The position numbers were made by a program, and so were the translations under genes. Source: Pseudomonadales bacterium (GTDB taxonomy: Bacteria; Pseudomonadota; Gammaproteobacteria; Pseudomonadales; Azotimanducaceae). From it: a stretch of DNA of 55,302 bases. Shown one piece after another: positions 17,299 through 28,108 of this stretch. The stretch is taken from positions 1 through 55,302 of the forward strand of contig JASMJM010000067.1 of assembly GCA_030749725.1 (NCBI GenBank), read 5' to 3'. The notes under the pieces are model-generated. The model was not told the DNA's origin, ran no database searches, and worked only from the letters and a program-made list of their open reading frames with translations. Position 1 is the stretch's first letter; each line of letters begins with the position of its first letter.

Positions 17299-18099
17299 AT
17301 GCGTGTGAGTCTGGACCTGGATGGTGTCAGTTCACCCATCGTCATGTCGCTGCACGAAGAGGACGAACAGGTATCGAGGGAAATCCTCGAACAAGGCATC
17401 TGGGAAGCCTTTGAAACGGCAATCGTCATCAACCGGCTGAAGCCCGGTAACGTATTCATCGATGTGGGTGCAAATATCGGTTACTACACGTTGCTTGCAT
17501 CCTCTATTGTCGGAATGGAGGGTCAGGTGATTGCGTTTGAACCCGAGAGGAAGAACTTCGAGCTACTGCGCAGCAACAGTATCCAGCACGTCGTTGCGAA
17601 TATACGCACAATCAACGCTGGATTGTCGGACGAGGAGGGGCAAAGGCAGTTGTATCTTTCCGAGGACAACCTCGGCGATCACCGTCTATTCGACGATGAG
17701 TCCAGAACTGGTCAGCGGGTCAACTTGATCGTTGGCGACCAACAGCTACAGCGCGACTGCGAGCGCATAGATTTCCTCAAAATCGATACCCAAGGCGCGG
17801 AAGCGCACGTGGTCGAGGGGCTGCAGGAGACTATCGCAGCCAATCAGGAGCACCTTGATATGCTTATTGAATTCTGGCCGTATGGATTGATTCAGGCCGG
17901 CAGATCGGCGCGCATTCTGTTGAGCCTGTTGGAGCCATTTCAATTTGATGTCTACGTGATCGATCACGTAGAGCATCGGCTTCTGCCGACAGACTGTGCT
18001 GAGTTGTTGGATGCGGCGGAAAACAGCAATCTACTGCCTGAACACAAAGGCTTTATCAATCTGTTCTTGACCACGACGAGTGTCGCAGATCTCCTTTAA
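17299..18099 (+). CDS. FkbM family methyltransferase
   Basis: 266-residue SAM-dependent methyltransferase. Motif I is FIDVGANIGYYTLLAS (from about residue 53). A second conserved block is FLKIDTQGAEAHVVEGL (near 157), typical of the FkbM family, which methylates hydroxyls of polyketides, sugars and glycans. The substrate is unknown. AAGG precedes ATG 17299. It sits between an acyl-CoA dehydrogenase remnant and a convergent GH172-type gene, so it has no operon partner to hint at a role. Its isolated position next to decayed genes and MITEs suggests a rearranged region. Confidence 0.87.
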   Translation: MRVSLDLDGVSSPIVMSLHEEDEQVSREILEQGIWEAFETAIVINRLKPGNVFIDVGANIGYYTLLASSIVGMEGQVIAFEPERKNFELLRSNSIQHVVANIRTINAGLSDEEGQRQLYLSEDNLGDHRLFDDESRTGQRVNLIVGDQQLQRDCERIDFLKIDTQGAEAHVVEGLQETIAANQEHLDMLIEFWPYGLIQAGRSARILLSLLEPFQFDVYVIDHVEHRLLPTDCAELLDAAENSNLLPEHKGFINLFLTTTSVADLL

Positions 18100-18129
18100 G
18101 GCACATGCCAGTTGTGCTTGGGTGAGCCG

Positions 18130-19212
18130 CTAGTTGACTTCCAGCGCGTCCCTCTCCGGTAGCGCAGGAAACGTCGCCGTAGGCAAGGTCTGGTACCAGT
18201 AGGCAACCGATGAGATGTCATCCTGCAGGGGGAGATAACGACCTGCTGAGCGCCAACCCAGAGCTTGCATCGTCACCCGAAGGTCAGACTTGAATCGGAC
18301 CGGGTCGGAGATGTGCCAGCGATACATGCCGAAGCGCTGCTGGCTGCTGTAACGGCCGTCCGGTCGAATCACTTGATGCAAACCAGCTTGGGGCGTTGTA
18401 AATTCCCGGTAGCCACCCTCATCCTTGCCTACATCAAAGTTGTAGGAACCGCAGAAATAATCCTCTGTACCGGTACCGCAGATGGTTGGAAAGGGATCGT
18501 CACCGTCCAGATAGAACTTGATCTCTCCTTCGCCCCACCAGCCGCGGTTATTGCTTCCCCAGGCTATGTAGGTACCTACATAGTGACCTTCTCCCCTGAT
18601 CCCCTCTGCCAGGGTATACACGTCTTTGTAGGCGAGGGGATTGCGCCGTCTGAATTGCGCATGAAAATAGGCGCACTCCTCGGGGACCTCGGTAAGGGTA
18701 TAGTTGATCTGGTAGTAGAGTACCATCGGCTCGTCAGCTGTATTGGTCATGCTGATCAGGCATCGCTTTCTGAACGGCATCTCCCAGTAACTGTTGAAGG
18801 CGCTACCGGGGTTAACGCAGACCGCCAGTGACGAGAGCTGCGCATACTTCCCCCAGCCCATGGCAAAAAAATCCCCAACCGGGCATTCAACGGAAGGTTG
18901 CTGCTGATCGTCCCAGTATATTCGCAGGATGCTGTGACGCCAGTTGCCGGTCGGAGTCATCCATATCTGTTGGATGGCACCGGCTTCGCCGATGTCTGCA
19001 AGGGTGAAAGTTGCTCCAGGCTCGATGATCACCGACGGGGAGATCTTCCATCCCTGACCCAGATCCCTGCCGGCTTGTGCACCGGTACCTTCGGTAGCCA
19101 TGCCTCCCTTGCCTTTGTCGCCGCTCGGGTTCTCCGGACTGATGGATCTGCTCTCTGCGTCTGACAGGTAGGACAGATTACCCATATGCAGGCCAAGACC
19201 ATTGAATGTCAC
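18130..19212 (-). CDS. DUF2961 / GH172-type glycoside hydrolase
   Basis: 360 residues, matching the DUF2961 family, whose characterised members are glycoside hydrolase family 172 enzymes acting on alpha-fructofuranosides or arabinofuranosides. Recognisable blocks: GEIKFYLDGDDPFPTICG, TGTEDYFCGSYNF and FRKRCLISMTN. No signal peptide is seen, so it may be cytoplasmic. The start is taken as GTG 19212, because CAGGAG lies 7 nt before it on the minus strand and the sequence VTFNGLGLHMGNLSYL fits the family; an upstream ATG at 19239 is less likely. The next upstream gene, a cyclophilin, is 118 bp away. The true sugar substrate is unknown. Confidence 0.8.
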   Translation of the reverse strand: MTFNGLGLHMGNLSYLSDAESRSISPENPSGDKGKGGMATEGTGAQAGRDLGQGWKISPSVIIEPGATFTLADIGEAGAIQQIWMTPTGNWRHSILRIYWDDQQQPSVECPVGDFFAMGWGKYAQLSSLAVCVNPGSAFNSYWEMPFRKRCLISMTNTADEPMVLYYQINYTLTEVPEECAYFHAQFRRRNPLAYKDVYTLAEGIRGEGHYVGTYIAWGSNNRGWWGEGEIKFYLDGDDPFPTICGTGTEDYFCGSYNFDVGKDEGGYREFTTPQAGLHQVIRPDGRYSSQQRFGMYRWHISDPVRFKSDLRVTMQALGWRSAGRYLPLQDDISSVAYWYQTLPTATFPALPERDALEVN

Positions 19213-19330
19213 GATAGGACTCCTGTTTACTGATGGCACAACCGTGAATGGCGCAATGCAGCAGCGAGTATGCCGCCGGACAGGTGTTGGCAGCTACCGG
19301 TGTTCCCTCGCCGCCGTCTGGGCCGGCCGC

Positions 19331-19855
19331 TCAGGTTGCGAGATTGGGGAAATTAGCATCGACTTCCCGGTTCCACTCGGCGATACGATCTGTATTCTGC
19401 TCCAGAAGGGATTGGTAATCACCCTCGATGCCAATGGCGATGATCTTGTCTCCCTGCTCAATGCTGTCCACTACCTGCTGATCAGCAGAGGATACTACTG
19501 CGCCGAAGATGCTGTGGGCGTCGTCCAGGTGGGGTGTCGGAACGTGGGTGATGAAGAACTGGCTGCCATTGGTGCCGGGTCCGGCGTTGGCCATGGATAA
19601 TTTACCGGCTGCGTCGTGACGCAGGTCCGCTGAGAACTCATCTTCAAAATTGTAACCGGGACCACCGGTGCCGCTACCCAGGGGGCAGCCACCCTGAATC
19701 ATGAATCCATTGATGACCCGATGAAAGTTGAGACCGTTGTAATATTTGCGCAGGGACAGATTGACAAAGTTGGCAACGGTAACCGGCGCCTGTTCCGGAT
19801 ACAGTGACAATCTGATCGCGCCTTTGCTCGTTTCGATATTTGCAGAGATATTCAA
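19331..19855 (-). CDS. Cyclophilin-type peptidyl-prolyl cis-trans isomerase
   Basis: 174-residue PpiB-like cyclophilin that speeds proline isomerisation during folding. Active-site blocks: [13 protein letters not shown] and [16 protein letters not shown]. No signal peptide, so cytosolic. No ATG gives a sensible start. TTG 19855 is chosen: on the minus strand GAGGGAGC lies about 9 nt before it and the family N-terminus ([15 protein letters not shown]) follows. The ATG at 20017 would add about 54 residues unlike any cyclophilin. The divergent lpd gene begins about 255 bp away. Confidence 0.9.
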   Translation of the reverse strand: MNISANIETSKGAIRLSLYPEQAPVTVANFVNLSLRKYYNGLNFHRVINGFMIQGGCPLGSGTGGPGYNFEDEFSADLRHDAAGKLSMANAGPGTNGSQFFITHVPTPHLDDAHSIFGAVVSSADQQVVDSIEQGDKIIAIGIEGDYQSLLEQNTDRIAEWNREVDANFPNLAT

Positions 19856-20052
19856 CCTTACTTGCTCCCTCGAGAAATTCGATAACGGCGCAGTATACAC
19901 TGTTCCAATATCGAAGCGAGAGACGCGGGCGAGCCAACATGCGGGCAATCCATCGTAACGAGTAAGGGCGGCCTTGGGGTTGACTGCATTAGATGGGGAT
20001 TGAGTGATCAGAATCATATTTTGACTGCACCGCTTGTATTACCATCCGTTGA

Positions 20053-21549
<1,497 letters not shown>

Positions 21550-21592
21550 AGTTCTCCATTACAACCACCTAGCAACAGAAGGATGAGACAAG

Positions 21593-22762
21593 ATGAACCT
21601 TCATGAATACCAGGCAAAACAGTTGTTTGCCGAATACGGACTACCTCTGTCAAAAGGTATCGCTGCCGATACGGCCGAGGAGGCGTCGGCCGCTGCAGAT
21701 AAGCTCGGCGGTGACCGCTGGGTGGTGAAAGCGCAAGTTCATGCCGGTGGACGGGGTAAAGCCGGCGGGGTCAAACTGGTGAATTCGAAAGCCGAGATCG
21801 AAGAGTTTGCACGATCTTTCCTGGGTACCAACCTGGTCACCTTTCAGACTGATTCCAAGGGTCAGCCGGTCAACAAGATATTTGTCGAACAGTGTGCCGA
21901 TATCGAACGCGAACTCTACCTGGGTGCGGTTATCGACAGATCCAGCCGCCGTATTGTATTCATGGCTTCCACTGAAGGTGGCGTGGAGATTGAAAAGGTG
22001 GCCGCCGAAACTCCTGACAAGATTCTGCAGGCGGTGATCGATCCTTTCGTCGGGCCGCAGCCGTACCAGGGCCGTGATCTGGCATTTCAGCTGGGACTCA
22101 CGGGCAAGCAGATCAGCCAGTTTGCCTCGGTCTTCACCAAGCTCGCTCAGATGTTCCTGCAGTGTGATCTCTCCTTGATCGAGATCAATCCACTGGTGAT
22201 CACCACTGCGGGCGACGTGCATTGTCTGGACGCCAAGATCGCCGTCGACAGCAATGCCCTCTATCGTCAGAAGAAGCTGGCCGACATGCGCGATACCAGT
22301 CAGGAAGATCCCAGGGAAAACGAGGCCTCCAAGTACGAATTGAACTATGTCGCCCTGGACGGCAACATCGGCTGCATGGTCAATGGTGCCGGGCTGGCCA
22401 TGGGTACAATGGATCTGGTCAAATTGAACGGTGGTGAACCAGCCAATTTCCTTGACGTTGGCGGCGGAGCGACCAAAGAGGCTGTTAGCGAGGCGTTCAA
22501 GATCATTCTGTCCGACAAGAATGTGAAGGCGATTCTGATCAATATTTTCGGGGGTATCGTACGTTGCAGCATCATAGCGGAAGGTATCGTCGGCGCCGTT
22601 AAAGATGTCGGCGTGGATGTACCTGTTGTGGTCCGGTTCGAGGGCAACAGTGCTGAACTCGGCGTCAAAACCCTTCTGGATAGTGATATCGGCATAGTGG
22701 CAGCGACCAGTCTGATCGATGCGGTACAGCAGACGGTGAAGTTGGCTGGCGGTGCAGCATGA
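21593..22762 (+). CDS. sucC: Succinyl-CoA synthetase beta subunit
   Basis: ADP- or GDP-forming beta subunit of the TCA-cycle enzyme that makes succinate and nucleoside triphosphate from succinyl-CoA. 389 residues, the standard length. An ATP-grasp domain occupies the first 240 residues ([33 protein letters not shown]) and a CoA-ligase domain the rest ([10 protein letters not shown]). AAGGATGAGACAAG precedes ATG. The last 4 nt overlap the sucD start, so the subunits are translated together. Confidence 0.97.
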   Translation: MNLHEYQAKQLFAEYGLPLSKGIAADTAEEASAAADKLGGDRWVVKAQVHAGGRGKAGGVKLVNSKAEIEEFARSFLGTNLVTFQTDSKGQPVNKIFVEQCADIERELYLGAVIDRSSRRIVFMASTEGGVEIEKVAAETPDKILQAVIDPFVGPQPYQGRDLAFQLGLTGKQISQFASVFTKLAQMFLQCDLSLIEINPLVITTAGDVHCLDAKIAVDSNALYRQKKLADMRDTSQEDPRENEASKYELNYVALDGNIGCMVNGAGLAMGTMDLVKLNGGEPANFLDVGGGATKEAVSEAFKIILSDKNVKAILINIFGGIVRCSIIAEGIVGAVKDVGVDVPVVVRFEGNSAELGVKTLLDSDIGIVAATSLIDAVQQTVKLAGGAA

Positions 22763-23631
22763 GTATATTGGTCGATAGCAATACCAAGGTTCTATGTCAG
22801 GGGTTTACCGGGTCCCAAGGCACGATGCATTCGGAGCAAACCATTGCCTATGGTACGCAACTGGTCGGCGGGGTAACGCCGGGCAAGGGGGGCCAGGAAC
22901 ACCTAGGACTGCCGGTGTTCAATACAGTGGGCGAGGCCGTTGAACGAACGGGTGCCACGGCGTCGATGCTCTACGTACCGGCTCCCTTTGCCAAAGACGG
23001 CATACTTGAAGCTGCCGATGCCGGCATTGAGTTGATCGTCTGTATCACCGAAGGCGTACCCACTCTGGATATGCTGATGTTGAAGGCCAGGCTGGATCTG
23101 GAAGGTATCAGGCTGATCGGACCGAACTGCCCCGGCGTGATCACGCCGGGAGAGTGCAAGATGGGCATCATGCCCGGGGACATTCACCTAGCAGGGCGGG
23201 TCGGGGTAGTGTCACGTTCGGGTACGCTGACCTACGAAGCTGTCAAGCAGACAACCGACCTGGGTTTTGGCCAAAGCACCTGTATTGGAATCGGCGGCGA
23301 CCCGATCCCGGGCACCAACTTCATCGATATCCTGGAGCTTTTCCAACAAGATGATCAAACGGAAGCCATCGTTATGGTGGGCGAGATCGGCGGTACCGCC
23401 GAAGAGGAGGCGGCGGAATTCATACAGGCGCATGTAACTAAACCGGTGGTTGCTTACATTGCCGGAGTTACCGCTCCTGCCGGAAAACGAATGGGTCACG
23501 CCGGTGCCATCATCGCAGGCGGCAAGGGAACGGCCGACGACAAATTCAAGGCTCTGGAAGAAGCCGGGGTATCGACGGTCAAGAGTCTTGCTGATATCGG
23601 TTCGGCAATTGCGCAAGTTACCGGATGGTGA
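22759..23631 (+). CDS. sucD: Succinyl-CoA synthetase alpha subunit
   Basis: Alpha subunit of the heteromeric enzyme: a CoA-binding domain ([15 protein letters not shown]) and the domain carrying the phosphorylated histidine in [12 protein letters not shown], which relays phosphate to the nucleotide bound by SucC. 290 residues, full length. Overlap of ATGA with sucC indicates coupling. The transcript probably ends in the 109 bp before htpG, where htpG has its own heat-shock promoter. Confidence 0.97.
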   Translation: MSILVDSNTKVLCQGFTGSQGTMHSEQTIAYGTQLVGGVTPGKGGQEHLGLPVFNTVGEAVERTGATASMLYVPAPFAKDGILEAADAGIELIVCITEGVPTLDMLMLKARLDLEGIRLIGPNCPGVITPGECKMGIMPGDIHLAGRVGVVSRSGTLTYEAVKQTTDLGFGQSTCIGIGGDPIPGTNFIDILELFQQDDQTEAIVMVGEIGGTAEEEAAEFIQAHVTKPVVAYIAGVTAPAGKRMGHAGAIIAGGKGTADDKFKALEEAGVSTVKSLADIGSAIAQVTGW

Positions 23632-23677
23632 TGCCATCGACCTGTTGGGGCGCCCTTATGCTGCCTTTTCCTCCAGT

Positions 23678-23706
23678 CTTGAAATTCAGTGCTAGGACCC
23701 CCATTT
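23678..23706 (+). promoter_or_regulatory. Sigma-32 heat-shock promoter of htpG
   Basis: CTTGAAA at 23678-23684, a 14-nt spacer, then CCCCATTT at 23699-23706. This matches the enterobacterial sigma-32 consensus (CTTGAAA, 11-16 nt, CCCCATNT) at essentially every position. It ends 34 nt before the htpG ATG. HtpG is a classic sigma-32 regulon member. Confidence 0.9.
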
Positions 23707-23740
23707 TGACTTACTGAACAATTCAGCGCAGGGCAGACCC

Positions 23741-25663
23741 ATGACTGTTAAGTCCAAGAAAGAAACATCGGAAACAAAGAAAGAAACGCTTGGCTTTCAA
23801 ACGGAAGCCAAGCAACTGCTTCACCTGATGATCCACTCCCTCTACAGCAACAAGGAGATATTCCTGCGGGAACTTATCTCCAACGCATCCGATGCCGCCG
23901 ACCGATTGCGTTTTGAGACGCTGTCCGACGGCAGTCTGATGGAATCTGATCCGGATCTGAATATACGCGTGGAATTCGATAAGGATGCCAAGACCGTCAC
24001 GGTAAGCGATAACGGTATCGGCATGAGCAGGGAGGAGGTGGTCACCAATCTGGGTACCATCGCCAAATCGGGCACTGCCCAATTCCTACAATCTTTGACC
24101 GGTGATCAGCAGAAGGATTCACAGCTCATCGGCCAGTTCGGGGTGGGATTCTATTCCTCCTTCATCGTTGCTGATCGAGTGGAGGTACTCAGTCGCAAAG
24201 CGGGTTCGCCGGAATCCGATGGAGTTCACTGGAGTTCGACAGGTGAGTCTGGTTTTGAGGTAGAGGATCAGCCGAAGAAGGAACGCGGTACGTCGATAAT
24301 CCTGCATCTGAAAAAAGGTGAGGAGGAATTCGCTGACAACTGGCGTTTGAAAAACATCATACAGAAATACTCAGAGCACATTTCAATTCCCGTCATTATG
24401 AAAAGCGTCCCTCTGGGCGATGACGACAAGAAGAAGGAACCGGAGGATGAAACCGTCAATACCGCGCAAGCTCTCTGGACTCGTTCACGCAAGGATACCA
24501 GTGACGATGAGTACAAGGAGTTCTATAAGCACATCAGCCATGACTTTCAGGACCCTCTTGTGTGGACGCACAACAAGGTGGAGGGAAAGCTGGATTACAC
24601 TTCCCTTATCTATATTCCCGCAGTAGCGCCTTTTGATCTGTGGCAAAGGGAAGCGCCCAGAGGATTGAAGTTGTATGTCCAGCGGGTGTACATCATGGAT
24701 GAAGCTGATCAGTTTCTGCCCCTTTACCTTCGCTTTGTGAAGGGAGTTGTGGACTCTAACGATCTCTCCCTCAACATCTCCAGGGAACTGCTGCAGAAGG
24801 ATTCTGCCGTGGAGTCCATGCGAACCGCACTGACCAAACGAGTGCTGGACATGTTGGCGAAGATGGCCAAGAAGGACACGGAAAACTACCAGAAATTCTG
24901 GGAGCAGTTTGGCCAGGTCATGAAAGAGGGTCCCGCGGAGGATCTTGCCAACAAGGATAAAGTCGCCAAACTGCTCCGTTTCGCTACCACTCACACCAAC
25001 AGTGAAAGCCAGGATCAATCTCTGCAGGATTACGTCTCCCGCATGGGGGAGAAGCAGGACAAGATCTACTATGTGGCTGCGGATACGTTCAACACCGCAA
25101 AGAACAGCCCCCATCTTGAAGTGTTCAGAAAGAACCAGATAGAAGTGTTGCTCCTCCACGATCGAGTCGATGAGTGGTTGATGAGTCACATGATGGAATT
25201 CGAGGAGGTCAAATTCCAAGATGTTGCCAGGGGCTCGCTTGATCTGGGTGAGATTGAAGACAAGAAGAACAAAGAAGAGCAGGAAGAAGTCGAAAAGGAA
25301 TTTGCAGGTCTGGTCAAACGGATTACCGCTGCTATGGGTGACAAGATCGAAGAGGTGCGCATTACGCACCGGTTGACCGACTCGCCCGCCTGTCTGGTAG
25401 TGGGGGAAAACGATATGGGCATGCAGATGCGGCGTATACTCGAGTCCAGCGGCCAGCAGATGCCGGAATCCAAGCGCATCTTCGAAGTCAATCCTCACCA
25501 TCCACTAGTGGAAAAGATGCATGATGAGACGGACGAGGATCGATTCAACGATCTCACCCGGATTCTTTATGATCAAGCCAGTTTGGCTGAGGGGGGGCAG
25601 TTGGACGACCCGGCCGGCTACGTACAGAGATTGAACAGTCTGCTACTTGAATTGTCCGGCTAG
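23741..25663 (+). CDS. htpG: Chaperone HtpG (Hsp90)
   Basis: ATP-dependent Hsp90 chaperone of the cytoplasm, 640 residues. The N-terminal GHKL ATPase shows [28 protein letters not shown] and [11 protein letters not shown]. The middle domain carries [12 protein letters not shown] and NISRELLQ. The C-terminal dimerisation domain ends with a repeated helix region. The N-terminus has a Lys- and Thr-rich extension of about 15 residues before the conserved [11 protein letters not shown]. Its stop codon shares CTAG with the stop of the convergent DUF1631 gene. Expression should rise with heat given the sigma-32 promoter. Confidence 0.97.
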   Translation: MTVKSKKETSETKKETLGFQTEAKQLLHLMIHSLYSNKEIFLRELISNASDAADRLRFETLSDGSLMESDPDLNIRVEFDKDAKTVTVSDNGIGMSREEVVTNLGTIAKSGTAQFLQSLTGDQQKDSQLIGQFGVGFYSSFIVADRVEVLSRKAGSPESDGVHWSSTGESGFEVEDQPKKERGTSIILHLKKGEEEFADNWRLKNIIQKYSEHISIPVIMKSVPLGDDDKKKEPEDETVNTAQALWTRSRKDTSDDEYKEFYKHISHDFQDPLVWTHNKVEGKLDYTSLIYIPAVAPFDLWQREAPRGLKLYVQRVYIMDEADQFLPLYLRFVKGVVDSNDLSLNISRELLQKDSAVESMRTALTKRVLDMLAKMAKKDTENYQKFWEQFGQVMKEGPAEDLANKDKVAKLLRFATTHTNSESQDQSLQDYVSRMGEKQDKIYYVAADTFNTAKNSPHLEVFRKNQIEVLLLHDRVDEWLMSHMMEFEEVKFQDVARGSLDLGEIEDKKNKEEQEEVEKEFAGLVKRITAAMGDKIEEVRITHRLTDSPACLVVGENDMGMQMRRILESSGQQMPESKRIFEVNPHHPLVEKMHDETDEDRFNDLTRILYDQASLAEGGQLDDPAGYVQRLNSLLLELSG

Positions 25664-27873
25664 TCGGTCCGACCCCCGGAAGTCCGATAGGCGCCACCAG
25701 CCTGCTCGGTTTGCTTGCTTTCGCGCAGTTCACCGATAACCGATTCCAGTGCTCGGCTGAACAGCAGTCCGTCGCTGATGATGCGAACCGTCTGCTGCTG
25801 AAGTTCCCTGGCCAGGCGCTCCCGGGTCGTTTCCACTACCTTGACCCCCTGTCGATTTACGAAGATCAGCTTGTCTATGGCGTTGATCTTTGCGGCGAGC
25901 TTGCATCTGATGGTCTGGTCGTCTTCAGCCAGGAATTCCACCCAGATACCGACGGCCAGGTGGTCAACGGTCTGGAGAAACTTCTCATCCAGCTGCTGTG
26001 CATTCGTTTCCGCAGCGATCGTCTCTGGCTGGTTTTCGACACGAATGGGGTGACTGGCGGAAGGCTCTGCCGCCACCTTTGATTCTGTTGACGGGGTACC
26101 CTTATCGTTCACCTTGGCTGCAGAAGCGGCGGGCTTACCCTTGCCTTCCTTCTGGAACGATGCCTCCTGCTTTTTCCTCAAACTGACGATCAGTGAATCC
26201 ACTATCTTGTGGTGGATGGATGCGATTCTGAAAGCCTTTCTCAGATTGTTCAGCAATCTGGGATTGACGCTTTCCAATCTCTGCCGGTCACCCGCCTGTT
26301 CGTGGGGTTGGACGCTCCAGAGCAGGACATCGATGGTATTGGTGGCCTGCTTCCAGCCGTTGCTGCCGGGACTCTCTTTCAGAATCAGCAACACCATGAA
26401 CTTGTGCCAGGGGCCTTCCAGAAGATGCTTTATGAACGGGTCCAGATCACGGCCCAAGATTCGTTCCTCGATTTTCTCCGTCACCAGCTGTTCGGCATCC
26501 CTGCTTCTCGCTTCTCCCTCTTTGGCTGTGCTGATGCGCAGTGCCCGCTGCTTGGCCCTTTCCGCTTCCGCTAACCTGAATGCTTGGAAATCCGCCAGCA
26601 GATCCTCAAAAAAATCGGTCGCATCGCTGTATTCATTTACGATCAGGTCGACAAGCTGTTCAATCTTCTGATAGAGAATGTCTTCCTTGAAGTCATCCAC
26701 CTCTGTCCAACCGATACTGGCGGCGGCAAATTCATTCAGCAGAGCTCGGGCAGGATGGTTTTCATTATTGAAGAACGTGGTGTCGGCCAGTGCAACCTTG
26801 ATTATGCTGAGCTGGGTTCTATCGATCAGTTCGTTTATGGGAAGTGGTACCGATTCATCCTGCCAGATCACTTCATAGAGCATGGAAACAAGATTGATTA
26901 CATCTGCAGACTGCTGATCGACTGCAGCGATAGTTCCCTCCTGCTGCCCTTCCTGTAATATCCTACCCAGGGTCTGATGGTCTGCATCTTCTTGATCCAG
27001 GCGGTTCCGGGAGATCGACTGTTGCAGTTCTGTCAGCACGGCAATCAGCTTCTGTTGGTCCAAAACCGGTACTGCCTGATCGGCTTGTTCGTGCGCCTTA
27101 GCGGCGGTGTCGGCGGCGTCTTGCGTAGCTGTATCCGATTCAGCAGAAGCCGCGGCCTGGTCGGCTGACGCCGGAGTTGAACGCAACAGATCCTGAACCA
27201 CGGAGAAGAGCTCCGGCTGCTCAGCGGGCTCTGCCGCTTCAAGATCCGGTAGGCCGAACTGACTAGTCTCCTCTGTGGGGCGTGATCTGCTACTTCTGGT
27301 CCTGCGACGCGGCGGAGCTATGCCATCAATGGCCAGATCAGGGATGATCCCGTTTTCGATAAAGATCTGGTTGGCTTCCGCCAGTACCAGGTTCAGGTTT
27401 CGGAGCACAGTGCTGTTAAACTTGCGAAACAATACAAGGCTGTCAGACGGGCCCAGATCCAAGTGCTTGATTGCTTGTTTAAACGCTGTTGCGATCTGTT
27501 GAGGATCCAGGGGATTGCTCGCTTCATCCACCGGGTTGCCTTCAAACAAGCTGTTCAATCTTGTGTTAAAGCTGATAAAGCTGGTCAGGTGCTCGTTTCT
27601 GGAATACGCGATCATGCCTTCAACGGCGACTAACAGTTCCCTTTCCTCATCCTCTCCCAGTGCCAGCCCGTCAAAGATGATCGATTGGTCAATGGATATC
27701 TCCTTGGCCCCGATCAAACCTTGGAAATTTACCTGCACCTGATCCAGAAAGCCGGACAGAATTCCGTCTTCTGCCTGGCTCACGGCGGGTTGCGCATCCT
27801 CTAATACTTCCCGAAGCATGGATTCCAGTATTCGGGAGCATGCTGATTGAACAGCATTTAGGAGTTGTGACAC
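25660..27873 (-). CDS. DUF1631 domain protein
   Basis: 737-residue protein of the DUF1631 family found in gammaproteobacteria (for example Pseudomonas and Shewanella); its biochemical role is not known to me. It looks soluble and largely helical. Two low-complexity linkers rich in Ala, Gln, Glu and Ser lie near residues 195-270 and 600-640. The C-terminal block [20 protein letters not shown] resembles a small beta-barrel, PilZ-like in look, but I cannot confirm this. ATG 27873 has no strong Shine-Dalgarno. The gene is convergent with htpG and their last codons overlap. Confidence 0.82.
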   Translation of the reverse strand: MSQLLNAVQSACSRILESMLREVLEDAQPAVSQAEDGILSGFLDQVQVNFQGLIGAKEISIDQSIIFDGLALGEDEERELLVAVEGMIAYSRNEHLTSFISFNTRLNSLFEGNPVDEASNPLDPQQIATAFKQAIKHLDLGPSDSLVLFRKFNSTVLRNLNLVLAEANQIFIENGIIPDLAIDGIAPPRRRTRSSRSRPTEETSQFGLPDLEAAEPAEQPELFSVVQDLLRSTPASADQAAASAESDTATQDAADTAAKAHEQADQAVPVLDQQKLIAVLTELQQSISRNRLDQEDADHQTLGRILQEGQQEGTIAAVDQQSADVINLVSMLYEVIWQDESVPLPINELIDRTQLSIIKVALADTTFFNNENHPARALLNEFAAASIGWTEVDDFKEDILYQKIEQLVDLIVNEYSDATDFFEDLLADFQAFRLAEAERAKQRALRISTAKEGEARSRDAEQLVTEKIEERILGRDLDPFIKHLLEGPWHKFMVLLILKESPGSNGWKQATNTIDVLLWSVQPHEQAGDRQRLESVNPRLLNNLRKAFRIASIHHKIVDSLIVSLRKKQEASFQKEGKGKPAASAAKVNDKGTPSTESKVAAEPSASHPIRVENQPETIAAETNAQQLDEKFLQTVDHLAVGIWVEFLAEDDQTIRCKLAAKINAIDKLIFVNRQGVKVVETTRERLARELQQQTVRIISDGLLFSRALESVIGELRESKQTEQAGGAYRTSGGRTD

Positions 27874-28047
27874 CGATTTTACCTGAGCGTAGATCTGTGG
27901 AATCGTGTGTGGGTTCGTGCCTTAACCTTTGATCGCAAAGACAACCCGACTAGAATTCAATGTTTAGCAACAGAAACCTGCCGTTGCGCGACCGGTCGCG
28001 TGGCTGAGAGGGCACGCCGATAAGACCGGGTCAGGTGCCCAAGATCA

Positions 28048-28076
28048 TTGACATGGCTGTTGGCACTGGTTAAATA
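28048..28076 (+). promoter_or_regulatory. Sigma-70-like promoter upstream of the DUF4892 gene
   Basis: TTGACA at 28048-28053, a 17-nt spacer, then TAAATA at 28071-28076. The -35 is perfect and the spacer optimal; the -10 matches 4 of 6. Transcription would begin near 28083, about 26 nt before the ATG at 28109. Just upstream (27987-28040) are a 14-bp perfect palindrome, CGCGACCGGTCGCG, and a 6-bp stem GGGCAC/GTGCCC. Confidence 0.6.
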
Positions 28077-28108
28077 TGTAGCATGGCCACAAGCGGTAGA
28101 TTCACGGC

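Noticed and set aside
19856-20017. Upstream extension of the cyclophilin gene to ATG 20017
   Set aside because: About 54 residues without similarity to cyclophilins; TTG 19855 has a good ribosome site and the family N-terminus.
24485-25501. Long minus-strand open frame opposite htpG
   Set aside because: A shadow of the conserved Hsp90 sequence; no recognisable domain and no ribosome site.
28001-28045. Possible TPP riboswitch (CTGAGA at 28004-28009)
   Set aside because: The second conserved half of the THI element is absent, and the downstream gene is not a thiamine gene.
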